From Chloroflexota bacterium (GTDB lineage Bacteria; Chloroflexota; Anaerolineae; Thermoflexales; Thermoflexaceae), in the NCBI GenBank assembly GCA_030550075.1, contig JAUQQB010000170.1, positions 1-6,315 on the forward strand: a DNA stretch of 6,315 bases, read 5' to 3'. This document shows, piece after piece, positions 1-5,698 of this stretch; position 1 is the stretch's first letter, and the number at the start of each line of letters is the position of its first letter. The position numbers and the translations under genes are program-made. Under the pieces are notes generated by a model. That model was not told the origin of the DNA. It searched no databases and was given only the letters and a program-made list of their open reading frames with translations.

Positions 1-23
1 GCCGCGCGCCGAAGGCGCGCGGC
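1..23. terminator. Perfect GC-rich hairpin at the window edge
   Basis: Positions 1-10 and 14-23 are exact reverse complements (10-bp stem, all G and C) around a GAA loop. No T-tract follows, so it is not a classical intrinsic terminator. It may end a transcript arriving from outside the window, or be a palindromic repeat copy. The stem could extend further left, beyond the window. Confidence 0.5.
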
Positions 24-135
24 TCGGCCCCAAAAGCCCCCAGGAGGAAACCGCCTCTATCCGTATAGACAATGCTGGAGGACAGCTGAATAGTTACCGA
101 CATTCTTCGGAATGGCCTGGAAAGAGAAGGCCCAA

Positions 136-186
136 GGGGATGGGTCTGGAATCCCCTCCTTACGGCCCAAAGAGCCGCAGGAGGGG
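136..186 (+). promoter_or_regulatory. Two overlapping, mutually exclusive hairpins
   Basis: Hairpin A pairs GGGGAT (136-141) with ATCCCC (151-156) around a 9-base loop. Hairpin B pairs CCCCTCCT (153-160) with AGGAGGGG (179-186) and continues inward with CGGC/GCCG (163-166/174-177). Bases 153-156 belong to both, so only one can form at a time. Such geometry occurs in attenuators and riboswitch expression platforms, but no T-tract follows hairpin B, so a regulatory role is only inferred. Confidence 0.3.
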
Positions 187-332
187 AGAGAAGAGAAAAC
201 AGAAAAGGCTTCTCAAGGAAAGATAAAAAGCAAGTTGAGTTACAATGATGAATGAGGATACAACCTGCTGCCCAGCCCCGGGGACTTTGCTACAGGGCAG
301 CCCGCCTTGAACCAGAGGAAATTCATGCTCCC

Positions 333-364
333 CCCTTCCCACAACCCGAAAGGCACGGGAAGGG
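333..364 (+). promoter_or_regulatory. Hairpin immediately upstream of the slipin ribosome binding site
   Basis: CCCTTCCC at 333-340 is the exact reverse complement of GGGAAGGG at 357-364 (8 bp, 16-base loop). The stem ends five bases before the AAGGAGG at 370-376. It could protect the 5' end or influence ribosome access. That role is inferred from position only. Confidence 0.35.
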
Positions 365-369
365 AAAAG

Positions 370-376
370 AAGGAGG
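370..376 (+). promoter_or_regulatory. Strong Shine-Dalgarno deciding the slipin start
   Basis: AAGGAGG lies seven bases before the ATG at 384. The frame is open back to an ATG at 252, but the added 44 residues are proline- and charge-rich, resemble no slipin N-terminus, and lie over the hairpins. The 384 start places the membrane segment at the extreme N-terminus, as is usual in this family. Confidence 0.85.
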
Positions 377-383
377 ACCTTCG

Positions 384-1154
384 ATGGAATGGATCACATT
401 CGGTATACCCATCCTTGTAGCGGCCCTAGCCTTGCTCTCTTCAGCCATCCGGATCCTACCCGAATGGGAACGAGGGGTGGTGTTGCGACTAGGACGATAT
501 CACGCAACCAAAGGGCCAGGCCTCTTCTTCGTGATCCCGATCATTGATCGGGTGATCCGAGTCAACCTGCGGTTGATGACCTTCGATGTGCCACCCCAGG
601 AGGCGATCACCCGAGATAACGTCACCGTGAAGGTGAACGCCGTTGTCTTCTACCGCGTGATTGATCCAGCGAAAGCCATCACTCAGGTGGAAGACTTTAA
701 GGCGGCAACCTGGAACCTGGCTCAAACCACCCTCCGCAGTGTCCTGGGCCAATCCGAGCTGGACGAGCTGCTCGCCCATCGCGATAAGGTCAACGCCCAC
801 CTGCGGCAAATCCTGGATGAGGCGACCGACTCGTGGGGGATTAAGGTCGTGATGGTGGAAGTAAAAGACGTGGAGCTGCCACAGGGAATGCAGCGGGCAA
901 TGGCCCGACAGGCCGAGGCAGAGCGGGAGAAGCGAGCCAAGATCATCCATGCGGAAGGGGAATACCAAGCGGCGAAGACCCTGGTGGAGGCCGCTCGCAT
1001 GATCGCCTCGGAGCCCGCCGCCCTCCAGCTGCGCTACCTGCAAACTCTGACAGAGATCTCGATGGAGAAGAACTCCACCATCATTTTCCCGGTGCCAGTG
1101 GACACGCTCCAGGTCTTCCTGGGCAATATGCATCGGTCCAGCCCTGGCTCCTGA
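384..1154 (+). CDS. Slipin-type SPFH/band 7 membrane protein
   Basis: Predicted 256-residue member of the stomatin/slipin branch of the SPFH superfamily, membrane-anchored proteins that oligomerise and are thought to scaffold membrane microdomains or modulate proteases and channels; no enzymatic activity is expected. A hydrophobic anchor spans residues 5-22, followed by the family's PEWERGVVLRLGR stretch (26-38) and the KGPGLFFVIPIID loop (43-55). The SPFH core includes TRDNVTVKVNAVVFYRV and the LRSVLGQSELDELL segment. After about residue 173 comes a charged Ala/Glu/Lys-rich helix (AEAEREKRAKIIHAEGE) likely to form a coiled coil, then a conserved tail ending in a hydrophobic IIFPVP stretch. 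Length is normal for bacterial slipins. Bacterial slipins often sit beside an NfeD gene, but none lies in this window; the next gene is a metal transporter 135 bases on. The precise role in this organism is unknown. Confidence 0.93.
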   Translation: MEWITFGIPILVAALALLSSAIRILPEWERGVVLRLGRYHATKGPGLFFVIPIIDRVIRVNLRLMTFDVPPQEAITRDNVTVKVNAVVFYRVIDPAKAITQVEDFKAATWNLAQTTLRSVLGQSELDELLAHRDKVNAHLRQILDEATDSWGIKVVMVEVKDVELPQGMQRAMARQAEAEREKRAKIIHAEGEYQAAKTLVEAARMIASEPAALQLRYLQTLTEISMEKNSTIIFPVPVDTLQVFLGNMHRSSPGS

Positions 1155-1159
1155 GAGCA

Positions 1160-1186
1160 GTAGGGGCGAAAAATTTTCGCCCTTAC
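1160..1186. repeat. Palindromic element or bidirectional terminator after the slipin gene
   Basis: A 13-base inverted repeat (1160-1172 against 1174-1186, one G-T pair) begins GTAGGGGCG and ends CGCCCTTAC, with A and T runs at the centre. It starts six bases after the slipin stop codon. The right arm has TTTT inside the stem and no T-tract after it, so it is not a standard intrinsic terminator. The GTAGGGGCG/CGCCCxTAC style resembles dispersed palindromes I recall from Chloroflexota intergenic regions, which is a memory-based impression. It may both end the slipin transcript and be a repeat copy. Confidence 0.55.
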
Positions 1187-1190
1187 TTCC

Positions 1191-1246
1191 GCTGCCCACG
1201 GGGTCTTCGAGGCAGCAACTTCATTTATCAAGGGCCGCCAAGCGGC
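1191..1246. other. Two short inverted repeats ahead of the CDF gene
   Basis: GCTGCC (1191-1196) pairs with GGCAGC (1211-1216) across 14 bases, and GCCGC (1234-1238) pairs with GCGGC (1242-1246) around CAA. They lie between the palindrome and the transporter start, so they would be in its leader if transcription begins upstream. No clear promoter hexamers are visible. Confidence 0.3.
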
Positions 1247-1289
1247 AATGCATTCAGCGCATCGCCTTGCCCGCCGAGGAGAGCAATCG

Positions 1290-2681
1290 ATGTATCAGCG
1301 CCAAGTTCAGCGGGTATTATGGATAGTCCTGGCGGCCAATTTCACGGTGGCCATCATCAAGCTCTTCGTCGGCCTGCAAGCGGGAGCCCTGAGTGCTCTG
1401 GCTGACGCGTTCCATAGTGGGCTGGATGCCTCGGCCAACGTGATCGGGTTGGTGGGGATCGCTCTGGCCTCGCGGCCGCCGGATCGCAACCATCCCTATG
1501 GTCATCGCAAATATGAGGCCATCGCCGCCCTCATCCTGGGTGTCTTTCTGCTGATGGCCTCCCTGGAGGTCATCCGGGGGGTGATCGAGCGATTGCTTCT
1601 GGGAGGGCAACCGGAGGTGAGCGGGCCGTTACTCTTGCTGATGCTGCTCACTCTGCCAATGAATTTCGCTATTTCTCGCTATGAAGCTCGTCAAGGAGAG
1701 CGACTGCGCAGTAGTATCCTGATAGCCGACGCCCTTCACACCCGCACCGATATCTTCGTCACCCTATCCGTCCTGGCCAGCTTGTCCGCGGTCCGCCTGG
1801 GGCTCCCCTGGCTGGACCCCGCCGTCGCTCTAGGCGTGGTAGGGGTGATCGTATCCGCAGGCCTGCGTATCCTTCGATCCACCGCCCTAGTGCTCACGGA
1901 CAGTGCAGCAATTGATCCGGTGGAAGTTGAGCGGGTGGCCCTCTCCGTGCCAGGGGTGCACTCCATTCACCGGGTGCGCAGCCGTGGAACACCCGATGAG
2001 ACCTATGTTGATCTTCACCTCAAGGTGGACCCTGCGATGAGCACCGAGCAGGCCCACGCGATCGCCACGGAGGTCGAGGAGCGACTGAAAGCCGAGCTCC
2101 CAGGTGTGGTAGATGCGGTGGTTCATATAGAGCCCGGTCACCTACCTCCTTCCTCCGAATGGGAAGCCATGACGGTCCGTCTGCGGAACTTGGCTGACGG
2201 GCTGGGATTGGGCGTCCATGAGCTCCATGGGATCCAAACCCCGGGAGGGTATCACATCGGTCTCCACGTGGAGGTTGATGAAACCCTCTCCGTGGAAGAA
2301 GCACATGCCCGGGTCACAGAGCTGGAGCGACGAGCCCGGGAGCACTTCCCGCAGATCCTCACCGTGACCACCCATATTGAACCCCGGGCCCATGGACCGC
2401 GGGCCGCGGGCCTCGAGGCCCCAGAAGTCTTGGCGGTCGCTGCTCGGGAAGCTGTTGAGGGGATCTTCGGCCCTGGATCCTGTCAGGAGGTCCGTCTTTA
2501 TCGCCATGAGGCAGGCTACGATGTGGCGATGATCTGCCAGGTGGCTGGGAAGACGCCGCTGGAGGAAGCCCATCGACAGGCCGAAGCCGTTGAGCAAGAA
2601 CTGCGACAGCGCTTCCCAGAGCTCCAGCACATTATTATCCATGTGGAGCCAACTGAGACGCCTCAGAATGCTCTTCCATGA
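1290..2681 (+). CDS. Cation diffusion facilitator metal transporter with three C-terminal domains
   Basis: Predicted 463-residue inner-membrane exporter of divalent metal (zinc most likely; cadmium, iron, cobalt or manganese possible) using the proton gradient. The first 205 residues are a six-helix CDF core. The transport site is HxxxD twice, H42/D46 in helix 2 and H150/D154 in helix 5, the arrangement associated with zinc preference. The DRNHPYGH loop (D65, H68, H72) matches the second metal site of E. coli YiiP. A typical CDF is about 300 residues with one cytoplasmic domain; here three tandem copies follow, at about 209-283, 292-366 and 378-455, ending HIEP, HIEP and HVEP. The ATG at 1290 was chosen because GAGGAG (1276-1281) sits eight bases upstream; an in-frame ATG at 1248 has no such signal and adds a basic, non-family stretch. 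The gene is closely followed by a cupin gene, suggesting co-transcription. Confidence 0.94.
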   Translation: MYQRQVQRVLWIVLAANFTVAIIKLFVGLQAGALSALADAFHSGLDASANVIGLVGIALASRPPDRNHPYGHRKYEAIAALILGVFLLMASLEVIRGVIERLLLGGQPEVSGPLLLLMLLTLPMNFAISRYEARQGERLRSSILIADALHTRTDIFVTLSVLASLSAVRLGLPWLDPAVALGVVGVIVSAGLRILRSTALVLTDSAAIDPVEVERVALSVPGVHSIHRVRSRGTPDETYVDLHLKVDPAMSTEQAHAIATEVEERLKAELPGVVDAVVHIEPGHLPPSSEWEAMTVRLRNLADGLGLGVHELHGIQTPGGYHIGLHVEVDETLSVEEAHARVTELERRAREHFPQILTVTTHIEPRAHGPRAAGLEAPEVLAVAAREAVEGIFGPGSCQEVRLYRHEAGYDVAMICQVAGKTPLEEAHRQAEAVEQELRQRFPELQHIIIHVEPTETPQNALP

Positions 2682-2697
2682 AGCGGAGCGAGCAGGA

Positions 2698-3372
2698 ATG
2701 ATCTTTCGGGCCTCGATTCCCGAAATCCGTGAGAGCCTGGTACAACCTTTCCAGGTTTATCCGATCGCTCAATTCGGAGCCGTTCGCGTTTATGCCTATC
2801 GCTCTTACGGAGAGGTCGTCCGGCACCGCCACCCGGAATTCGATGAGGTATTTCTGATCTATGAAGGGCTGGTCACCTTTTGGACCGACCGCCAGGAGCT
2901 GACCTTGAAGCCCGACGAACTGATCCGGATCCCTCGCGGGATGGCTCATCGTTCTGGATCACGGGTGCCTTCGCTGGTGCTGCTGTTTCGAAAGGATTTC
3001 ATGCCCGAGCGTCGGAACGGCGATTTCCAGATTGGCGATCCGACCGTAGAATCCCTGATTCCTGTGCGCATCCACGAGCGCCTTCGAGCGCATCCGGTTT
3101 TCACGCCGACGCTTCTTCTGGAAGCCGATGCCGTTCGCTACCAGGGGCTTCGAGGAAGTGGTCTTTCCCCGGAGTGGGAAACCCAGGGCCCCGCGTTCCT
3201 CCTGCTGCTACGAGGCGAGATCACGATAGAGGCCTACCGATTCGAGTGGCCGGAGCCAACCCGGGGGATCCTGACCCCCGGTGAGCTGGCAGTCCTTCCC
3301 CCCGGCACGCGCTGGCGCTGGGAGAGCCGGGAGCCGTCCGTGCTCTTCTGGGTGGAGGATACGGAATCCTGA
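2698..3372 (+). CDS. Two-domain cupin protein, function unknown
   Basis: Predicted 224-residue cytosolic protein. The N-terminal cupin has both signature motifs: HRHPEFDE (H43, H45, E50) followed by a glycine turn, and PRGMAH (P79-H84). Together these give the usual three-His/one-Glu metal site. The C-terminal half (about 147-222) keeps the cupin shape pattern, RGEITIEA and GELAVLPPGTRW, but has no metal histidines; W206 stands where the motif-2 histidine is expected. It is therefore a bicupin with one probably metal-binding and one degenerate barrel. The frame is open from 2590 inside the transporter gene. I chose ATG 2698 because GGAG (2685-2688) lies nine bases upstream and the start falls 16 bases after the transporter stop. 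ATG 2668, overlapping the transporter, is possible. The tight spacing suggests the same mRNA and perhaps a metal-linked role. Isomerase, dioxygenase or sensor functions cannot be told apart from sequence. Confidence 0.8.
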   Translation: MIFRASIPEIRESLVQPFQVYPIAQFGAVRVYAYRSYGEVVRHRHPEFDEVFLIYEGLVTFWTDRQELTLKPDELIRIPRGMAHRSGSRVPSLVLLFRKDFMPERRNGDFQIGDPTVESLIPVRIHERLRAHPVFTPTLLLEADAVRYQGLRGSGLSPEWETQGPAFLLLLRGEITIEAYRFEWPEPTRGILTPGELAVLPPGTRWRWESREPSVLFWVEDTES

Positions 3373-3379
3373 GGGGGCT

Positions 3380-3408
3380 TCCGGGTGGTGCGCCTTGCAC
3401 CACCCGGA
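3380..3408 (+). terminator. Strong hairpin closing the CDF-cupin unit
   Basis: TCCGGGTGGTGC (3380-3391) and GCACCACCCGGA (3397-3408) are exact reverse complements, forming a 12-bp stem with a five-base loop that starts seven bases after the cupin stop. No T-run follows. It is placed as a terminator or 3' stabiliser, possibly Rho-assisted or bidirectional. Confidence 0.6.
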
Positions 3409-3551
3409 GGAACAGGGTCCTCCCTGCGGTCCAGAGGGAGATCGGAAAGGGAGATAATGGCAGTTAGCAGGATCCTCCTTACGGGCTGGCAGATCATGAT
3501 CGCGGATCATCCTGCGTCACCATACTGCGAAAAGCCTGTCGACGCACAGGC
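3409..3551 (+). promoter_or_regulatory. Gap ahead of pgpH with small palindromes
   Basis: No gene is supported here. CTCCCT (3419-3424) can pair with AGGGAG (3435-3440). GATCATGATC (3492-3501) is a perfect palindrome, and ATGATC/GATCAT (3496-3501/3505-3510) forms an overlapping inverted repeat around GCG that could be a protein-binding site. GATAAT at 3453-3458 resembles a -10 box, but no good -35 lies at the right distance. The promoter of the pgpH-ybeY unit probably lies in this stretch, by position only. Confidence 0.35.
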
Positions 3552-5666
3552 ATGCTGGGTCGAATGAGCCACACGATGAGCGGAGAACCGCAGGTTCACT
3601 TTTTCCGAGCCATTCCATGGCGACGGGTTCTGAGGATAATCGGCTGGGTCAGCTGGTCGCTGACCCTGACGGCGCTGATGGTCCTTCTGGTGGCCTGGCC
3701 GATGGAGGATGGGACCGCTCAGGCATGGCAGATCGGCCAGGCGGCTCCCCAAACCATTTTTGCCCCTTATGAACTTCGTTACCCCAGCGCCATCCTGACC
3801 GAGCAGGCTCGGGAGGCGGCCGCTGCCCAGGTCGCGCCAATCTACACCAGCCCGGATCCCCGTATCGCCCGTCAACAGGTGGAGAAGCTCCGTCAGAGCC
3901 TGGAGGCCATTGAACGGCTTCGCGAGGAAACCCTTCCGCTGGATGAAAAAGCCCGCCGTCTGGAGCAGATCAGCAGGGATTATGACCTTTCCCCCGAGCA
4001 ACGTCTCCAGCTGCTGAGTGTGGATCCCTCCCGATGGGAGCTGCTCACCGGCGAAGCCCTGAGGTTGCTGGATCAGATCATGCGGGAGCCCATTCGGGAA
4101 GATGAGGTGCCAGTTGTGCTCCGGGAGCTCCCCCGTCAGGTGAGCGCTCGCCTCACAGAGGATGAGGCCAACCTGGTGGTCCGGCTGGTGGCCCCATTGA
4201 TTGTCCCGAACAGCACACTGGATGTGGAGGCCACAGAGGCTGCCCGTCGACGGGCCCGGGAGGCGGTGCCCCCCCAGATCCGATGGGTCCGCGCGGGCGA
4301 GGCTATCATCCGCCAGGGGGACATCCTGGATGCGCTGGCCATGGAGGCGCTTCAGCAATATGGCCTGATCTCCCCGGCCACCCCATGGCATCTCCCCATC
4401 GCCCGTGGGACGATCGCCGGGGTGGGGGCGATCGGGCTGTTGCTGCTGATCCAGCGCCTCGCTCTGGAGGTTCAGGAACGCCCACGGCGCCTGATGGCCC
4501 TGCTGGGACTTTTCCTCCTCTTCACCCTGGGCGCACGGCTGACCACGGTCTTCGCGCCCGAATGGATCTGGGCATTTCCCACTGCGGCGCTGGGCATGCT
4601 CATGGCCACCGGATTGGGCACGATGCCGGCGCTGCTGCTCAGCGCGATCTGGTCTTTGTGGTTCGGGCTGATCGCCGATCGAACGCCCGCCTTCCTCGCC
4701 GCCTCCCTCCTGGCCAACTGGGTCACCATCCTGATGCTCCATCGGCTGGAGCGCTTCCAGACGCTGTTGATGGCCGGATTGAGCGCGGGCGCGGTCACCG
4801 GCCTGATCGGTATCGCCGCCACGGCGGAGACCGGATCGCTTTCCCCGCTGGGGGCGCTCATCGCCGGGGGAATGGGGTTGCTGGCCGGCGCCCTGTCCAT
4901 CACCATCGCGCTGATCGGGTTTATCATGCTGGGAACCCTCTTCGATGTGACCACACCGCTTCATCTGCTGGAACTGGCCCGCCCGACCCATCCGCTCCTG
5001 CAGCAGTTGATGGTGCGAGCTCCGGGGACTTATCATCATACGCTGATGGTCGCGAACCTGGCGGAGCAGGCCGCCCTGCGGATCGGTGCCGATCCCCTCC
5101 TGGCCCGGGTGGGAGCGCTGTATCACGACATTGGGAAGATGGTTCGCCCGTATTTGTTTGTGGAAAACCAGGTGAACGGAGATAACCCTCACGAGCAGAT
5201 GAATCCTTATGCCAGCGCCCAGGCCATCCTGCGCCATGTCGAGGATGGCCTGGCTCTGGCTCGACGCTACCGGTTGCCTCACCGGATCCGGTCCTTCATC
5301 CAGGAGCACCATGGGACCCTGTGCGTAACCATCCCCTATCATCGCGCGGTCCAGGAGGCCGGGAATCCCGAGAAAGTAGATCGGGCCGCCTTCTGCTACC
5401 GGGGCCCACGGCCTCAGAGCAAGGAAACCGCCATCGTGATGCTCGCGGATGGTTGCGAGGCCGCTGTTCGAGCTGCACGGCCAAAGGATCCCCAGGAGCT
5501 GGCCCAGATCCTGGAACGGGTGTTTCAGGAACGCATCCAATCCAGGCAACTGGATGAGGCGCCGCTGACGATGCAGGATCTCCAGGGGATTCGCGAAGCG
5601 TTCCTTCAGGTCTTTCAGGGGATGTTCCATCCCCGCCTGATCTATCCGGAGACCCAGCCCCGTTGA
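3552..5666 (+). CDS. pgpH: PgpH/YqfF-type 7TM HD-domain phosphohydrolase, predicted c-di-AMP phosphodiesterase
   Basis: Predicted 704-residue membrane enzyme. Family members cleave the second messenger c-di-AMP to pApA, affecting potassium and osmotic homeostasis and wall stress. An N-terminal membrane helix (28-49) leads into an extracytoplasmic 7TMR-HDED domain (about 50-275) ending in the typical VRAGEAIIRQGD (246-257). Seven hydrophobic segments follow (about 284-461), then the linker LLELARPTHPLLQQL, then the cytoplasmic HD domain. The catalytic metal set is complete: H496 in GTYHH, H525-D526 in YHDIGK, H562, H586-H587 in EHHGT, and D633 in MLADG. The spacing of the first six matches Listeria PgpH as I recall it. 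The start is uncertain: ATGs at 3552, 3564 and 3576 are all in frame and none has a clear Shine-Dalgarno; 3552 is the longest and the choice changes only a few cytoplasmic residues. ybeY follows 32 bases later. Substrate assignment is by family. Confidence 0.93.
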   Translation: MLGRMSHTMSGEPQVHFFRAIPWRRVLRIIGWVSWSLTLTALMVLLVAWPMEDGTAQAWQIGQAAPQTIFAPYELRYPSAILTEQAREAAAAQVAPIYTSPDPRIARQQVEKLRQSLEAIERLREETLPLDEKARRLEQISRDYDLSPEQRLQLLSVDPSRWELLTGEALRLLDQIMREPIREDEVPVVLRELPRQVSARLTEDEANLVVRLVAPLIVPNSTLDVEATEAARRRAREAVPPQIRWVRAGEAIIRQGDILDALAMEALQQYGLISPATPWHLPIARGTIAGVGAIGLLLLIQRLALEVQERPRRLMALLGLFLLFTLGARLTTVFAPEWIWAFPTAALGMLMATGLGTMPALLLSAIWSLWFGLIADRTPAFLAASLLANWVTILMLHRLERFQTLLMAGLSAGAVTGLIGIAATAETGSLSPLGALIAGGMGLLAGALSITIALIGFIMLGTLFDVTTPLHLLELARPTHPLLQQLMVRAPGTYHHTLMVANLAEQAALRIGADPLLARVGALYHDIGKMVRPYLFVENQVNGDNPHEQMNPYASAQAILRHVEDGLALARRYRLPHRIRSFIQEHHGTLCVTIPYHRAVQEAGNPEKVDRAAFCYRGPRPQSKETAIVMLADGCEAAVRAARPKDPQELAQILERVFQERIQSRQLDEAPLTMQDLQGIREAFLQVFQGMFHPRLIYPETQPR

Positions 5667-5687
5667 GAAGCCGGGTGATTCCTATCC

Positions 5688-5691
5688 GGAG
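5688..5691 (+). promoter_or_regulatory. Ribosome binding site deciding the ybeY start
   Basis: GGAG lies seven bases before ATG 5699. The frame also allows a TTG at 5663, overlapping the pgpH stop, but it has no clear signal and would add 12 residues absent from the usual YbeY N-terminus. Confidence 0.65.
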
Positions 5692-5698
5692 TGTCTCG

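Larger units (their letters stand above)
24..383 (+). other. Gene-free, hairpin-rich region ahead of the slipin gene
   Basis: I find no convincing protein gene here; the short frames have no family signature. Visible inverted repeats are 56-60/65-69 (TCTAT/ATAGA), 101-105/110-114 (CATTC/GAATG closing a TTCG tetraloop), 136-141/151-156 (GGGGAT/ATCCCC), 153-160/179-186 (CCCCTCCT/AGGAGGGG with an inner CGGC/GCCG at 163-166/174-177), 267-273/295-301 (GCTGCCC/GGGCAGC) and 333-340/357-364 (CCCTTCCC/GGGAAGGG). It could be a structured 5' leader, an unrecognised small RNA, or the downstream end of a neighbouring unit. I could not match it to tRNA, tmRNA, SRP RNA, RNase P RNA or a riboswitch class I know. 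No clear -35/-10 pair is visible; a TACAAT at 241-246 lacks a good -35. Confidence 0.45.

Noticed and set aside
235..246. TTGAGT directly followed by TACAAT as a promoter
   Set aside because: The two hexamers are adjacent with no 16-18 base spacer, so they cannot be a -35/-10 pair; the TACAAT has no good partner upstream.
24..250. A riboswitch or known small RNA
   Set aside because: I looked for conserved cores of riboswitch classes and housekeeping RNAs that I know and recognised none. It is retained only as an unassigned structured region.
160..342. Minus-strand 60-codon frame with a hydrophobic C-terminal part
   Set aside because: It is short, has no clear ribosome site, and its sequence comes from the purine-rich hairpin region; nothing supports it as a gene.
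252..383. N-terminal extension of the slipin from ATG 252
   Set aside because: It has no ribosome site, lies over inverted repeats and adds a stretch foreign to the family; ATG 384 has AAGGAGG at ideal spacing.
489..1199. Minus-strand frame of 236 codons over the slipin gene
   Set aside because: It is an antisense shadow of a well-supported SPFH gene, with His/Gly/Leu-rich composition and no recognisable motif.
3385..3567. Plus-strand 60-codon frame between the cupin and pgpH genes
   Set aside because: It begins inside the 12-bp hairpin, overlaps the pgpH start and shows no motif.
4283..5185. Plus-strand frame of 300 codons in another frame of pgpH
   Set aside because: Its product is Gly/Ala/Arg/Pro-rich with no family pattern, typical of an out-of-frame reading of GC-rich coding sequence.
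3507..5630. A 707-codon open frame on the minus strand
   Set aside because: It lies almost exactly antisense to pgpH, whose domains and catalytic residues are clear. The minus-strand product is Gln/His/Gly-rich with no family signature, and long antisense frames are expected in GC-rich coding DNA.
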